Below, one piece after another: positions 52,237 to 61,849 of a stretch of 64,000 nt of DNA. Source of the stretch: Exiguobacterium sp018617385. GTDB taxonomy: Bacteria > Bacillota > Bacilli > Exiguobacteriales > Exiguobacteriaceae. The notes under the pieces are model-generated. The model searched no databases. It was not told where the DNA came from and saw only the letters and a list, made by a program, of their open reading frames with translations. The position numbers and the translations under genes are program-made. Every line of letters begins with the position of its first letter. The stretch's first letter is position 1. The stretch spans positions 1-64,000 of the forward strand of contig NZ_JACSKA010000007.1 in NCBI RefSeq assembly GCF_018617385.1. The letters run 5' to 3'.

Positions 52237-53619
52237 TTATTGGGCATTTGTAGTTTTAATGTCGTACTTCTTAAAGAAGCTGTTAAAGAAGTTTTTTATC
52301 AGTTCAGCACTTTTATCTTCATTCATTAATTCATAACCACCGAATCTGTAGACATCATACCCATGTAACTTCAAATCCCGATCTGCCGAAACCATCTCTG
52401 CATACCTTTGAGGACTAGCAACGTTTTCTTCTGAATAATGTTGTTTCCCGTCAATTTCAATAACAACTCTTTCTCGATTTGGAAGAAGTAATAAGAAATC
52501 CATTCTCTGACGTGGCAGATGAATTTCTCCATTCCGCTGTCTTTTTGTATAGGGATCATAATGAAGGTAAACTTGAGGGATTAGTGCGGGCAGGTTTTGA
52601 TGATATTGACCTCTGAATAACTGAAAATACGCTTTAAAGAAAGTAATTTCTGGGAGAGAGTCTAACGAACTTAACAATCGTTTATACAGCGAAACTTCTT
52701 TTTCTTTATAGGATGTCAGTGTAGGATTCATACCGCTCCACCAATCAACTAATTCTGCCCAGTACAATCCATCAGAAGATATTGGATTTTCATAAACCAA
52801 ACAGTTGTCTTTGTGCTTTACGATGGCAATGTCATTGTTGAGAGAATCATTTATAATAATTTCTGGCTTAGCGCCTACAGCAGCAAAAATAAGGTTCTTT
52901 ACTTCGCCTCTCACTCCGTTTTGAATTCTAATAACTTTATAGATCGGGTATCCAGAGAGTTGGCTAGTAGGATACAGATAAAATCCATCACTATGCAAAT
53001 GTTCATTCAATAAATTGATATATGCCTCTTGGGAGGATTGATCTCTTATCATCGGATGAACTAATTGCTCTAAAAAATTCATGAATTCTTGGTCATTTTT
53101 TATCAATAATTCAAAGTATTCCTCCAATAAGAACTGTTCATCATAGTCATAATTATTAATCATGTGTTGCCAAATATCCTGAGCAGCGGTATCAAATCTA
53201 CCATCTCTTGAAGGCATCGCGTCTAAATCCCAAATTCTTTTAAAGAAAGAAACTACATCTGCTCTACCCCATAAATCAGTTCGCTTGTATAGCTCATCAA
53301 AAATGTTTTTTCTAGTTATTTCACTGATTTCAAAAACCCCTTTGGGATTCACACTGTACATTAATTTTGATAGAGACTTGGCACTTTCTCCATAGTCGTC
53401 AATAATTCTTTTAGAAAGGTCCAAAAGAAAGAGTTGATTCTTCCCCTTTAACCTCTTTTGGACATACAACCTCTTACTAGAGAACGCCTCACTTTCTTCT
53501 CCATCGTCTAACCCATATCTTCCACAGACAATCGGCAAATTATAAGCTTTTTCTCCACTTAAAATATTTGAAATCTCCTCAACTATTTGATTTAATTTTG
53601 CCACGAGATCACTCCTCAC
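52237..53619 (-). CDS. AbiJ-like abortive infection protein with PD-(D/E)XK nuclease domain
   Basis: A 460 aa protein. Residues ~1-90 resemble an AbiJ N-terminal domain (YNLPIVCGRYGLDDGEESEA, then KRLYVQKRLKGKNQLFLL), a module found in abortive-infection proteins. The C-terminus is a DUF559-like PD-(D/E)XK nuclease: Asp374 in RMDFLLLLP, then Glu388 and Lys392 in EIDGKQHY, ending DLKLHGYDVYRFGGYEL. The middle ~200 residues are unrecognised. The gene is monocistronic on the minus strand. A suicidal or phage-directed nuclease is the likely role. Confidence 0.75.
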   Translation of the reverse strand: MRSDLVAKLNQIVEEISNILSGEKAYNLPIVCGRYGLDDGEESEAFSSKRLYVQKRLKGKNQLFLLDLSKRIIDDYGESAKSLSKLMYSVNPKGVFEISEITRKNIFDELYKRTDLWGRADVVSFFKRIWDLDAMPSRDGRFDTAAQDIWQHMINNYDYDEQFLLEEYFELLIKNDQEFMNFLEQLVHPMIRDQSSQEAYINLLNEHLHSDGFYLYPTSQLSGYPIYKVIRIQNGVRGEVKNLIFAAVGAKPEIIINDSLNNDIAIVKHKDNCLVYENPISSDGLYWAELVDWWSGMNPTLTSYKEKEVSLYKRLLSSLDSLPEITFFKAYFQLFRGQYHQNLPALIPQVYLHYDPYTKRQRNGEIHLPRQRMDFLLLLPNRERVVIEIDGKQHYSEENVASPQRYAEMVSADRDLKLHGYDVYRFGGYELMNEDKSAELIKNFFNSFFKKYDIKTTNAQ

Positions 53620-54149
53620 GATGATTGGATAATCCTAATTAACTTCAATATACTTAATAACGATCATTTGGGGCGTTTATTCTCCCGTATACTCAACGGA
53701 CATAATATCTTCTATATCATTACTAGGCCTAAAGAACACGGCGAACGGACGAAATATTGGATGAGGCTTTAGGGCTTCCCGGTCCGCGACCAACACTTTT
53801 TCTCTGTCATGGCAGATCATCAAAAAAGGGGATTTATAACCGAGCTAAACCTTGACTACTACCTTGATGATAAGCCCGAAGTTTTTAACGTATTGAAAGA
53901 GTTCAATGGAACAAAACGAGCCCTGACTTACAATCGGCACTTAACGTTCTCAAGAATAGTAGGTTGGACAATACATTCATAATTTTCTTGAAGGAGTCAA
54001 ACAAAGAAAGTAGTAGACAAGACTTCACTTCTGACTCATCTCCATTCATCAGCGAGAATTAATAAGTGAATTCAGAAGAATTTTCAAGTTTAGCGGTAGT
54101 GGAAAATTCACACTGTTTCGATTCGTTATCAGAATACCTTTATAAGAAA
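53620..54149. other. Intergenic region with possible gene remnants
   Basis: No intact gene of convincing quality. A 57-codon frame at 53809-53982 lacks a ribosome site and resembles a fragment rather than a gene. The region adjoins the decayed gene at 54150, suggesting a zone of deletion. Confidence 0.4.
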
Positions 54150-54918
54150 AATTCAAAATGGCCTTCCATCGTCCCCTATCACTTTTGTCAGTCACGTTCA
54201 CCTTAAATTGTTAGATATCGAGCGCTCATTACGTTTTTATCAGGATGTCATCGGTTTTAAGATTTACGAGAGATAGTCAAAGGTTGCCAAGTTGACTGCA
54301 GATGGTATGACTGTGTTGCTATCAATCGATCAGCCAGAAAGAGCGACCCCAATATTTCGTCGTACGACGGGATTGTATCACCTAGCTTTTCTATTACCTA
54401 ATCGCTTCGACTTAGGAAGAGTTATCAAACATCTTTTAAAGCAAGAATATCCATTACAAGGAGCCCCGGACCATTTAGTCAGCAAATCCCTCTATATGAC
54501 GGATACGGATGGGAACGGAATTGATATTTATTTTGATTGTAACTCATCAAAATGGGTTTGGAGAAATAATGAAGTCGTGATGCCTTCAGAACCCTTAGAG
54601 GCTGATAAGCTGCTAGAGGCCGCGTCGGAATCAACGTGGGATGGTTTGCCAACCGCCACACTACTCTGTCATATTCATTTACATGTCAATGATATGAGCA
54701 AGAATCTAAACAAGGGGCTGGGGTTCAAGGTCGTCAGCCGTTATGGTGAGCAGGCGAGTTTCATCTCTGATGGTAAATATCATGATCATATCACTTTGAA
54801 TAAAAAGAGAGATAACATTGTTTTTCAGTTAAAAGCTATCGGAGCTATGATAAGCACGAAACGAAAAAAGTTTGTTGTTACTGCCCCCTCAGGAAATCGT
54901 ATTTACTTGTCTTACTGA
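54150..54918 (+). pseudogene. VOC-family (CatE-like ring-cleavage dioxygenase/glyoxalase) pseudogene
   Basis: The frame reads PITFVSHVHLKLLDIERSLR...FYQDVIGFKIYER, then a TAG stop at 54274-54276, then continues in the same frame to 54918 with LTADGMTVLLSIDQPE, GLYHLAFLLPNR, DPDG-like DTDGNGIDIYFD, HIHLHVNDM and IYLSY. This is the two-VOC-domain layout of CatE/YfiE-type proteins (~285 aa). The in-frame stop breaks the first domain, and no start codon with ribosome site is found upstream. An internal start at 54292 (TTG) would give a truncated product lacking the first metal ligand. Confidence 0.75.
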
Positions 54919-54998
54919 TTAAGTATAATGATTGGATTGGAGTCTTAAATGGTTCTCCTTTCATTTTCAAATGTTAAATCTTATCAGGTTATGTTGAA

Positions 54999-55028
54999 AA
55001 CGTTAGCTTTGTGCTAGCGTTTTTTTGC
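54999..55028 (+). terminator. Rho-independent terminator
   Basis: AACGTTAGC pairs with GCTAGCGTT and is followed by seven T, downstream of the VOC pseudogene. Confidence 0.75.
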
Positions 55029-55298
55029 ATTACGATTTCAGGAGAACACGAGAATCAAATGTCAGAAGTAAGTACTCTCTTTTTTACACTACAATATTAA
55101 TTGTCTTTCTTTCTTGATTCGTACCTTTTTATGATTTCCTTTCCTTTAACGTTTATCTATTCAATCTCAATTTTCTTATTCCTGAATTTATTGTTTCTGT
55201 AGAAATAATTTTTGCAATATGTACGTCAATTCTCATTTAGGTGTTTATTATGTGTTTCCTATAAAATATAGTTACTTATGATGAAAGGAATGAGTTCA
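55029..55298. other. AT-rich region upstream of the 282 aa protein gene
   Basis: Very AT-rich; must contain the promoter of the following gene but no element stands out. Confidence 0.35.
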
Positions 55299-56147
55299 AT
55301 GGGTAGAGACAAAAAAGAGGACATGAAGCAATCTGGTCGTGAATTTGCTCTGGATACATTTTTGACCGTAGGAAGTGAAATAAGTGCGGAAGTTGCTAAG
55401 AAGTCTATCGCAAGTGCGGCAGGTGATTTAGCTGTAGATGCGGCGAGCTCATTTATCCCCGGGGTATCAGGGGCAGTTCAAGGCTATAAACGTGCTCGCT
55501 TCGAAAGAAACATGATACGTGTCGCTGAAGAGTTAAATTTAAAGATGAAATCCCTTCAGTCGAATCTCGATTCTAAAACCAGTGAACAAAAAGAACAGAT
55601 TGATAGACTGTTTCAATATGTAATAGACTCGGCGATAGACGAACAACAAGAAGAAAAAATTAAGTACATGGTCAATGGATTTGTACAAATCACGAAACAT
55701 GATTTTTTATCAGAAGACTTTGTTTTAACTTATTACGACGTGTTGAAAGAATTGCGAATAATCGACATTTCAGTTTTACGGCTAATGAATTCGACTCGCT
55801 TCTGGTATCAAGAGGGTGCTAGAGAGACATTTCATGATGTCATGGAAAGACATGGGATATCCTATGAGCAGTATGAAGCAGTAAGAAGAAATTTGCTTCG
55901 GATCGGTTTATTGACAACTCGCACAGATCTTAATGTCGTTGATGATCTCAAAGAAATTTCCAAGACATTCAAAGATATTATTACATACCTTGAAAAACTT
56001 TCGAATCCGAAGTCCAATCGTTTACCAAAATTGAAAGAGCCTAAATTTAAATCTAAGGAGCAGTTCGAAATCTCAAGGTTCGGGAAAGATTTTATTGATT
56101 TCTTTTTTGAAATGAACCAGAACGAAGAGGAAGAACCTTTGTTGTGA
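55299..56147 (+). CDS. Unknown protein with an alanine/glycine-rich amphipathic N-terminus
   Basis: A 282 aa protein. Residues ~15-60 are unusually rich in Ala, Gly and Val (EVAKKSIASAAGDLAVDAAS, then FIPGVSGAVQGYKRARFERN), which could insert in or contact membrane. A helical region follows with EEKIKYMVNGFVQITKHDF, and a C-terminal winged-helix-like part (VMERHGISYEQYEAVRRNLL..IGLL). ATG 55299 has GAAAGGA nine bases upstream. Proteins of this look are scattered in Firmicutes as hypothetical proteins; I cannot name the family. Convergent with the membrane protein at 56450. Confidence 0.65.
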   Translation: MGRDKKEDMKQSGREFALDTFLTVGSEISAEVAKKSIASAAGDLAVDAASSFIPGVSGAVQGYKRARFERNMIRVAEELNLKMKSLQSNLDSKTSEQKEQIDRLFQYVIDSAIDEQQEEKIKYMVNGFVQITKHDFLSEDFVLTYYDVLKELRIIDISVLRLMNSTRFWYQEGARETFHDVMERHGISYEQYEAVRRNLLRIGLLTTRTDLNVVDDLKEISKTFKDIITYLEKLSNPKSNRLPKLKEPKFKSKEQFEISRFGKDFIDFFFEMNQNEEEEPLL

Positions 56148-56317
56148 TAATTGTTTTTTTTTTGCAAAGATCGACTTCTATCCAGACTCTTTTTTACTTC
56201 CCATCAAGAATATGATGAATGCTTTCGTGTCTACTTGGTTGAAATTTATATTTGGTAAATCAAATGAATATGTAAGATGCTGAAAGTTTTCATCATAACG
56301 AGTAAAGATATTTCATC

Positions 56318-56359
56318 AAAAAGAGATGATTCTAGAATATATGAATCATCTCTCCTTTT
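56318..56359. terminator. Bidirectional terminator
   Basis: AGAGATGATTC (56322-56332) and GAATCATCTCT (56343-56353) flanked by AAAA on one side and TTTT on the other, between convergent genes. Confidence 0.8.
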
Positions 56360-56449
56360 AGATGAAAAATAAATTAATAAGGCATTTTTATAATCACTAG
56401 TCTATCTTGTATTTTTAGAACCATGATTTAAGTCCTGTGGTACATCGCT

Positions 56450-57073
56450 TCAAGATAGGTATTTATTTAACATATTGATCTGAAACGCTCGAAGATTATC
56501 GGAGAAGTATCTATAGTTAAAAGAAGCCGCAACTAAAATAATGGATTGCATCACAATACCTATATAAAATAATAATGGTTCTTCACCTGTGATTAAACTC
56601 CGGACTAACAAGAAGAAGATAAGCATTAGTGACCCTGTCGTACTGACGAACAATGTTCCAACCCCATGGATTGTGCTCAACAAATGTCTATATCTCCCCT
56701 CTAAATAAGCACGGACTCCCTCATCCTGTTCCAATAACATAGAGTGCCACACGTGTTCAAGATAGTAGTAATCTTTATTTCTATTTTCGTAAAGCTTGCC
56801 AAAGTTCGCATCTGTAGAAAACTTGTCTCCTAATTCGGTTCTAAATCTATTCAGACTGTCTTTTGTTCTAAAACTCCAAAAACAGACAAAATAGACTTGA
56901 TAAATTAGATAGCCCAAGGGAACTCCTGCAACTATCAAAGATATTAATAACGGAACATTTTTTATGAATTCGGAATAATCATTTTGCGTAAATGAAAAAT
57001 AAAAGAATAACCAAAAAATGAACACCCATCCTGGTATTCCCCATCTAATTAAATATTTCGTTTCAAAGTTCAT
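56450..57073 (-). CDS. Membrane protein of unknown function
   Basis: A 207 aa protein with four membrane helices in two pairs: ~12-30 and ~40-62 (IPGWVFIFWLFFYFSF; VPLLISLIVAGVPLGYLIY), ~140-160 and ~168-186. A ~70 residue charged cytosolic loop separates the pairs (DSLNRFRTELGDKFS...HVWHSMLLEQDEGVRAYLEG). AAAGGAG precedes the start. It has the same helix-pair, loop, helix-pair plan as the protein at 10252 but no visible sequence similarity. Family unknown. Confidence 0.7.
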   Translation of the reverse strand: MNFETKYLIRWGIPGWVFIFWLFFYFSFTQNDYSEFIKNVPLLISLIVAGVPLGYLIYQVYFVCFWSFRTKDSLNRFRTELGDKFSTDANFGKLYENRNKDYYYLEHVWHSMLLEQDEGVRAYLEGRYRHLLSTIHGVGTLFVSTTGSLMLIFFLLVRSLITGEEPLLFYIGIVMQSIILVAASFNYRYFSDNLRAFQINMLNKYLS

Positions 57074-57334
57074 CCAATCAATCTCCTTTTTTCTTATAGA
57101 GTATCACGTTTCAGTCGTAACACTGCTAATTAGAAATTTAATTTCAGGTCGATGTTTCTATATATCTTTTTTACATCCACTTCTTATTTCAGACATCATT
57201 TTAATTTTAGTCCCTTTCTAAAAAAAGTATGCGCCGGCGCACACTTTACGGTATTTGAAATAAATAAAAAGCTGAATTACAAAAGTATGCTTTTTTACAA
57301 ATGTGCTATATTTAGTGAAGAAGAGGTGATTATC

Positions 57335-58771
57335 ATGGAGAATCATTCATCCTCCAACAGCCGCTCGCAACAACTCATTATTTCGCAAGCGGTTAATACA
57401 ATTAAGCAGCATGGTATGGAGGAGATCCTCCATAGTGTATCCATTTTTGATATTCAGGAATTTGTCTCAACACTCTATCAGGAGCACTATGCGCTTGAAA
57501 ATATCGAAAGCGCCTATAAGAAGATTCGTTATTACTCTTTTATGAAATTAAAGCGTCGCTGGGTAAAAACAGCCGTGCGAAATTATCAAGAGAATCGTGG
57601 TTACAACAAAGAACTTCGAGCCAAACACGACATGATCTCAGCTTATGTAAAAGTTGCAGGTTTTGAAGGACTTTACAAAGAGTTTCACGTGAAAACAATT
57701 GAAGACTATATGAATCTCTGTATCACTGAGATTGAAGAGTGGGCAGAAGATCCAAACCAACTAATCCATACGTATCCGTACTGGTCTCAAAAAACCGTCA
57801 ATCAAAAAACTACGACATTAAAAACAGATGTGCTCATGATATTAGGGGAAGTTGCAAAGGAAATTGATTCAACTAAGCGTGTAGCACATCATTCACCGAC
57901 ACTTGCTGTTGATATTCCATTTTTCGGGATGTCTGATCGCATCAAAAATAAGACTGAACAACTTGATGAGAAGCTCAATGATGCGTCACAGCTTAACCTC
58001 GAGCTTTTGAACTATGATTCGGTCGTCCCCAAATATAAAGATGGCGTTCCACAGAACCTTTCTGTTCTAGTTAGTAAAGAGTTCATTCAAGAATTAAATG
58101 GTAAAGTGCCTGATTTAGACGCAAAAGACTTCGAGGCCTTCACCGAGATCTTGTCATACCGGGATATCTCGTTCCAAACGAGTCGTAAGATCATCTTTCC
58201 GCTCGTTCAATTAGTTGAAAAACTCTATGCTAACAAGAGTGGAAAGAGCTACGACTTAACAACAAAACGCCTTATGAAACTGGGTTATTATCGAGTAGCT
58301 GGGCACAATGAAGAAGGAGATTTCTTTATCCGGGGCCTCTTTTCTTCCGTTACCATCAAGAACGCCACAACCCTTGCGGATAGTCAGGTCATCGTCACAG
58401 TAGCTGAAGAAGTGTATGATGATCTACTCAAGCAGCAAATCGTCAGTATCTATGGTGAACAGATTGAACAGTTGAAAGGGAGCTTTGCCTATCATTTGGC
58501 ATTTGTCCTTCAAAAAGAACGCATTGCGTCGCTTCAGACAGGGGAGCAAAGCCCGGTTCGTCGGCATTGGCGTCAATTTACTTATTCGATTCGCTTTAAT
58601 AAATCACGAAAGTCAGAGAACTTGCGGGAACTTGAGGCAAATCTTGATCGCATTAAAGAACATGAATTTATTTTGAAAGATTGGCATCGTTCGGGCGACT
58701 ACTATTTCTTCACATTTTACCCGCTCGAATCATGGGAGTTATTAAATCATCCCGATACATTGCTACTTTAA
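57335..58771 (+). CDS. Candidate plasmid replication protein upstream of the iterons
   Basis: A 478 aa soluble protein, no recognised family. A basic helical part (residues ~50-90, SAYKKIRYYSFMKLKRRWVK) and a C-terminal region that looks like a winged helix (LEANLDRIKEHEFILKDWHR then YYFFTFYPL). ATG 57335 has AAGAGGTGA upstream; an earlier in-frame ATG has none. It ends ~190 bp before a ten-copy repeat array, on the other side of which lies another candidate Rep. One of the two is probably the initiator. Confidence 0.55.
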   Translation: MENHSSSNSRSQQLIISQAVNTIKQHGMEEILHSVSIFDIQEFVSTLYQEHYALENIESAYKKIRYYSFMKLKRRWVKTAVRNYQENRGYNKELRAKHDMISAYVKVAGFEGLYKEFHVKTIEDYMNLCITEIEEWAEDPNQLIHTYPYWSQKTVNQKTTTLKTDVLMILGEVAKEIDSTKRVAHHSPTLAVDIPFFGMSDRIKNKTEQLDEKLNDASQLNLELLNYDSVVPKYKDGVPQNLSVLVSKEFIQELNGKVPDLDAKDFEAFTEILSYRDISFQTSRKIIFPLVQLVEKLYANKSGKSYDLTTKRLMKLGYYRVAGHNEEGDFFIRGLFSSVTIKNATTLADSQVIVTVAEEVYDDLLKQQIVSIYGEQIEQLKGSFAYHLAFVLQKERIASLQTGEQSPVRRHWRQFTYSIRFNKSRKSENLRELEANLDRIKEHEFILKDWHRSGDYYFFTFYPLESWELLNHPDTLLL

Positions 58772-58785
58772 TAGAAGCAAAACAT

Positions 58786-58820
58786 AGAAGAAGCCTACTG
58801 TATTGAAGGCTTCTTCTTTT
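58786..58820 (+). terminator. Rho-independent terminator
   Basis: AGAAGAAGCCT and AGGCTTCTTCT arms followed by TTTTC, 15 bases after the stop codon. Confidence 0.85.
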
Positions 58821-58962
58821 CTATGCTTACTCTATAGTTTATGTTTCACATGGAACGTTTTTAGATGAAGTGAGGATTAAATACAGGTGAGTGCCAGTAT
58901 TTAATTATCAGCTGTATCCTATCAAACTACATTTATGCGATTTGGACAAATCATTTTTTTAA

Positions 58963-59553
58963 TTAGTTGCATAAGCTTGTCGTACTGAAATGACACTTAT
59001 GAATAATTTAGAAAGAACATTCTTACCAAATTGTTCGCTTTAGGGTGAAATGATTCGTAAAAGTGCGTACTGAAACGACATTTTAATTGAATTTGGTCGC
59101 AAATTGCCGTACTAAAATGACACGCCTCTTAATTTGGTCGCAGATCATCGTACCGAAACGACATTTATTTGGTTTTTGTCGCAATTTGTCGTACTGAAAC
59201 GACACTTCTCAACTTTTTGATGAAAAACTAAAAAAAATTTAAGTGTCTGTCTCTTAAAAATGGTCGCAAATCATCGTACTGAAACCGCATTTTCGATTGT
59301 TTTGGTCGTGAATCGTCGTACTGAAACGACACTTTTATTAAAATGGTCGCAAACCGTCGTACTGAAACGACATTTTAACTACTTTTCGTATGAAATTTCT
59401 ACTCTGAATCACTCTCAAATGGCTTTCTTAAGCAATTCCTCCTAATTTGGTCGCAAACCATCGTACTGAAATGACACATTTTTATAGCTCTAAAATGGCT
59501 TAACATCAACGTTTCATCAAATTTGGTCGCGATTCATCGTACCAAACCCACAC
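58963..59553 (+). repeat. Ten iteron-like direct repeats, probable replication origin
   Basis: A ~32 bp degenerate unit with consensus TTTGGTCGCAAATCRTCGTA followed by CTGAAACGACAC recurs at about 58963, 59051, 59092, 59132, 59174, 59261, 59300, 59343, 59445 and 59521. The core CGTACTGAAACGACA is best conserved; the first, second and last copies are most degenerate. All copies have the same orientation and are separated by AT-rich DNA. Closest spacings are 40-43 bp. The array ends 70 bp before the next gene, whose product is a likely initiator. Confidence 0.8.
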
Positions 59554-59622
59554 TTTGACACTATCTCGAAAGAACAAGATACTAAAACTAGCATATTTTA
59601 GGATAGAGGAGGTGTAGGGTAC

Positions 59623-60690
59623 GTGGCTTACAAAAACCGTCACATTTTAGTTGCAAACAAACTACTCGTCGCGATGAGTGGCTTAACTCGTTGGACGAAA
59701 CGAGCTGATCACTATCGCTATGAACAGCATCACTATAACATCCCTACATGCTTCACTTCTTTTAAGTGGACAAAGTCACGGATTCGTCATGTCCTTACAC
59801 TTCTTTCTTATGCAGATGACCAAGGCAAGATTGAGTTTATGGAAGATACAGAGCTTGCTTCTTCCGCTCATACGTCTGTCCGTTCTTTACATAATAACTT
59901 AAAAACATTTGAGAGCCATGGCTTGTTACGGCTTGTCCGGCATTTCCCTGGAGTGCTCTCGATTGAACTAACCGATTATCTTGAGAATTATCGTGACCTT
60001 TATGTTAACGGAGCTTCTATCGTTTCGAAGACCGGGTACACGTCTATTTGGCATGATCTTCTTTCCGAACTCCTCACGCTTGATAACGTGAACGCTTTGC
60101 GTCTTGCGTTACGTACACTCGTACAAGTTGAAAAAGATATCCATGTTCAATCACATGACCAAGCCATCCTTACCTATGACGAGATTAAAGGCTTCTTGCC
60201 TAAATACTGTGGCCACAAACTTGCCATTCAAAAGATGATGGATCGTTTGAAGTTTCTTCAAGTGTCCCTTGTAGAGGACAGCCGTCATTTCTTAAATGTG
60301 GTAAAGCAAAATCTCACGCTTAAAAAACGCGTTCAAGATATTTCGCGTCCAGTCCTCGTTGAATTGACATTAGACAAGTCTCAAGACAGTAAAGTGATCC
60401 GAGAAGAAGAGCGTTCAGATGCTCAAATTGCTTGGTTCGAGTTGCGTAAGCGCGTTGGTGAGTTCTTTGATTTCGATGCACTAAAAGTAAGCCGTGAATC
60501 TCTCTATTCAATGAGTGATACGTTCGGTGCATCAGCGCTCCGTGAAGTCTTGGCTGACTTGAAACAAGCGTTTCTTCACCATCGTGAAGACTTAATTCAT
60601 TCAAGTGAGCATCAACTCTTCTTCAATGAGCCGATTCTTTACCTTCATCAACAACTAAAACATAAAGTGGAAAAATTGACGATCGCATGA
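59623..60690 (+). CDS. Candidate replication initiator downstream of the iterons
   Basis: A 355 aa protein with a GTG start after AGAGGAGGTGTAGGG. The N-terminal ~120 residues look like a winged helix of replication proteins (SRIRHVLTLLSYADDQGKIE, SSAHTSVRSLHNNLKTFESH, GLLRLVRH), and a second helical domain contains KRVGEFFDFDALKVSRESLY. Position directly after the iteron array is that of a rep gene in iteron plasmids. Family not certain. Confidence 0.65.
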   Translation: MAYKNRHILVANKLLVAMSGLTRWTKRADHYRYEQHHYNIPTCFTSFKWTKSRIRHVLTLLSYADDQGKIEFMEDTELASSAHTSVRSLHNNLKTFESHGLLRLVRHFPGVLSIELTDYLENYRDLYVNGASIVSKTGYTSIWHDLLSELLTLDNVNALRLALRTLVQVEKDIHVQSHDQAILTYDEIKGFLPKYCGHKLAIQKMMDRLKFLQVSLVEDSRHFLNVVKQNLTLKKRVQDISRPVLVELTLDKSQDSKVIREEERSDAQIAWFELRKRVGEFFDFDALKVSRESLYSMSDTFGASALREVLADLKQAFLHHREDLIHSSEHQLFFNEPILYLHQQLKHKVEKLTIA

Positions 60691-60783
60691 TGGTTTTTTT
60701 GGCATGCCTTATTTTGAAAAAATGTATGAAAATATCCCGAATCTATATCCATTGTTGACGCATTCCATCAAAAGGCATCGTAT

Positions 60784-60812
60784 ATGACCTGTGTTTCATA
60801 AGGTCATTTTTA
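60784..60812 (+). terminator. Rho-independent terminator after the rep-like gene
   Basis: ATGACCT pairs with AGGTCAT, followed by TTTTTA, about 95 bases beyond the stop codon. Confidence 0.6.
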
Positions 60813-61210
60813 TATTTTACATCTTTGGAAAAAAATCAAATACAATCGTTTTTATTTCAAATATATAGCGAATAAAATTGGCTGTTGGATATGATTTATC
60901 AAAAAGAAAATGAAAAAAAAATAGCCCCTTTGAATAAAAGAAACTATAGCTTACATATTTACAATCTTCTAAATCTCTCGAAAACGTTGGTGTCAAAAGG
61001 ATTTTCGGACTTTCCTTTTTCCTAATTCTTTTAATCTATCTTTAATTCTTATTCATTCTATTTAATCTTTTTTATTCATAAGAATATGGTTTTGTATTCT
61101 TCTTCTGAGTAGCTATATTAGATAATTAATCCTTCTTTTCTATATTATGTTATCTGAACATTTGAAATGGTATATACTTAGTCTAAAATACATAGATTTA
61201 AGGAGAGAGT
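60813..61210. other. Extremely AT-rich intergenic region
   Basis: About 400 bases of A/T tracts between the rep-like gene and the toxin gene, with no gene. It could help strand opening at the origin and must hold the toxin promoter; AAGGAGAGA just before 61211 is the toxin ribosome site. Confidence 0.4.
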
Positions 61211-61840
61211 ATGAAAAAATTAATGTCACTATTAATTGTATGTTCATTGGTTATTAGTTTGTTCGTAAATAATCTAAACGTCAGTGCAGCAAAATCCAAT
61301 GACAATACTATTGAAATGGATGTTGAATCATTTAACTATCTAGAAAATGAACTTTACGATGATTACGAAATTTCTGCAGGCTCAGCTATCCGAGTATTAG
61401 TAATTGCAATCACAGGAGCTATTATCAGAGCTACCGTATCTAAAGTTGCATCCAGGAACGTATTAAAGATTGGAGTCAGATCCTATACTCCAGCACCAAC
61501 GTCAATTGTCGTTAATGCTTTAAAGAATTATAAAACATTGACATACACTACAGGAAACAAGAGTTTTAAACTTTTAAAGACTGACATGCAGCACATTCTG
61601 ACAAGACATCACCCTAATTATTGGGCAGGGAAAGTAACTTCAAAACAGTCTTTCTTTCATCAACACACAAAAATTGATGAAATTAGAAATATTGCCTCAG
61701 AAGTACTAAAGCAAAACAGAAGTACTTTATCAAAAAAAGGGACGGCTGAAACATTCCAAATTAAAGGAACAGTAAATGGTGTAAAATATAAATTGGGAAT
61801 TACAAAAGGACATGTTCGTCAATTATATCCTGAAGAATAA
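61211..61840 (+). CDS. Secreted putative toxin
   Basis: A 209 aa protein with a signal peptide (MKKLMSLLIVCSLVISLFV; cleavage after ~residue 27, NVSAA). A hydrophobic segment (IRVLVIAITGAIIRATVSKV, ~56-75) precedes a C-terminal domain rich in His: MQHILTRHHPNYWAG, KQSFFHQHTKID and a final VNGVKYKLGITKGHVRQLYP. Such terminal domains are like those of SAR2788/polymorphic toxins in Firmicutes; catalytic role is uncertain (RNase-like is possible). Its partner gene follows after 9 bases. Confidence 0.65.
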   Translation: MKKLMSLLIVCSLVISLFVNNLNVSAAKSNDNTIEMDVESFNYLENELYDDYEISAGSAIRVLVIAITGAIIRATVSKVASRNVLKIGVRSYTPAPTSIVVNALKNYKTLTYTTGNKSFKLLKTDMQHILTRHHPNYWAGKVTSKQSFFHQHTKIDEIRNIASEVLKQNRSTLSKKGTAETFQIKGTVNGVKYKLGITKGHVRQLYPEE

Positions 61841-61849
61841 GGTGATAAT

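Noticed and set aside
53809..53982. 57-codon frame as a gene
   Set aside because: No ribosome site, no recognisable features and no second copy; more likely a remnant in a degraded region.
57152..57334. Upstream start for the 478 aa candidate replication protein
   Set aside because: The extension has no ribosome site and unlikely composition; AAGAGGTGA before ATG 57335 decides the start.
58963..59553. CRISPR array
   Set aside because: Units are degenerate over their full length, spacing is irregular, intervening DNA is AT-rich filler and there are no cas genes. It fits iterons.
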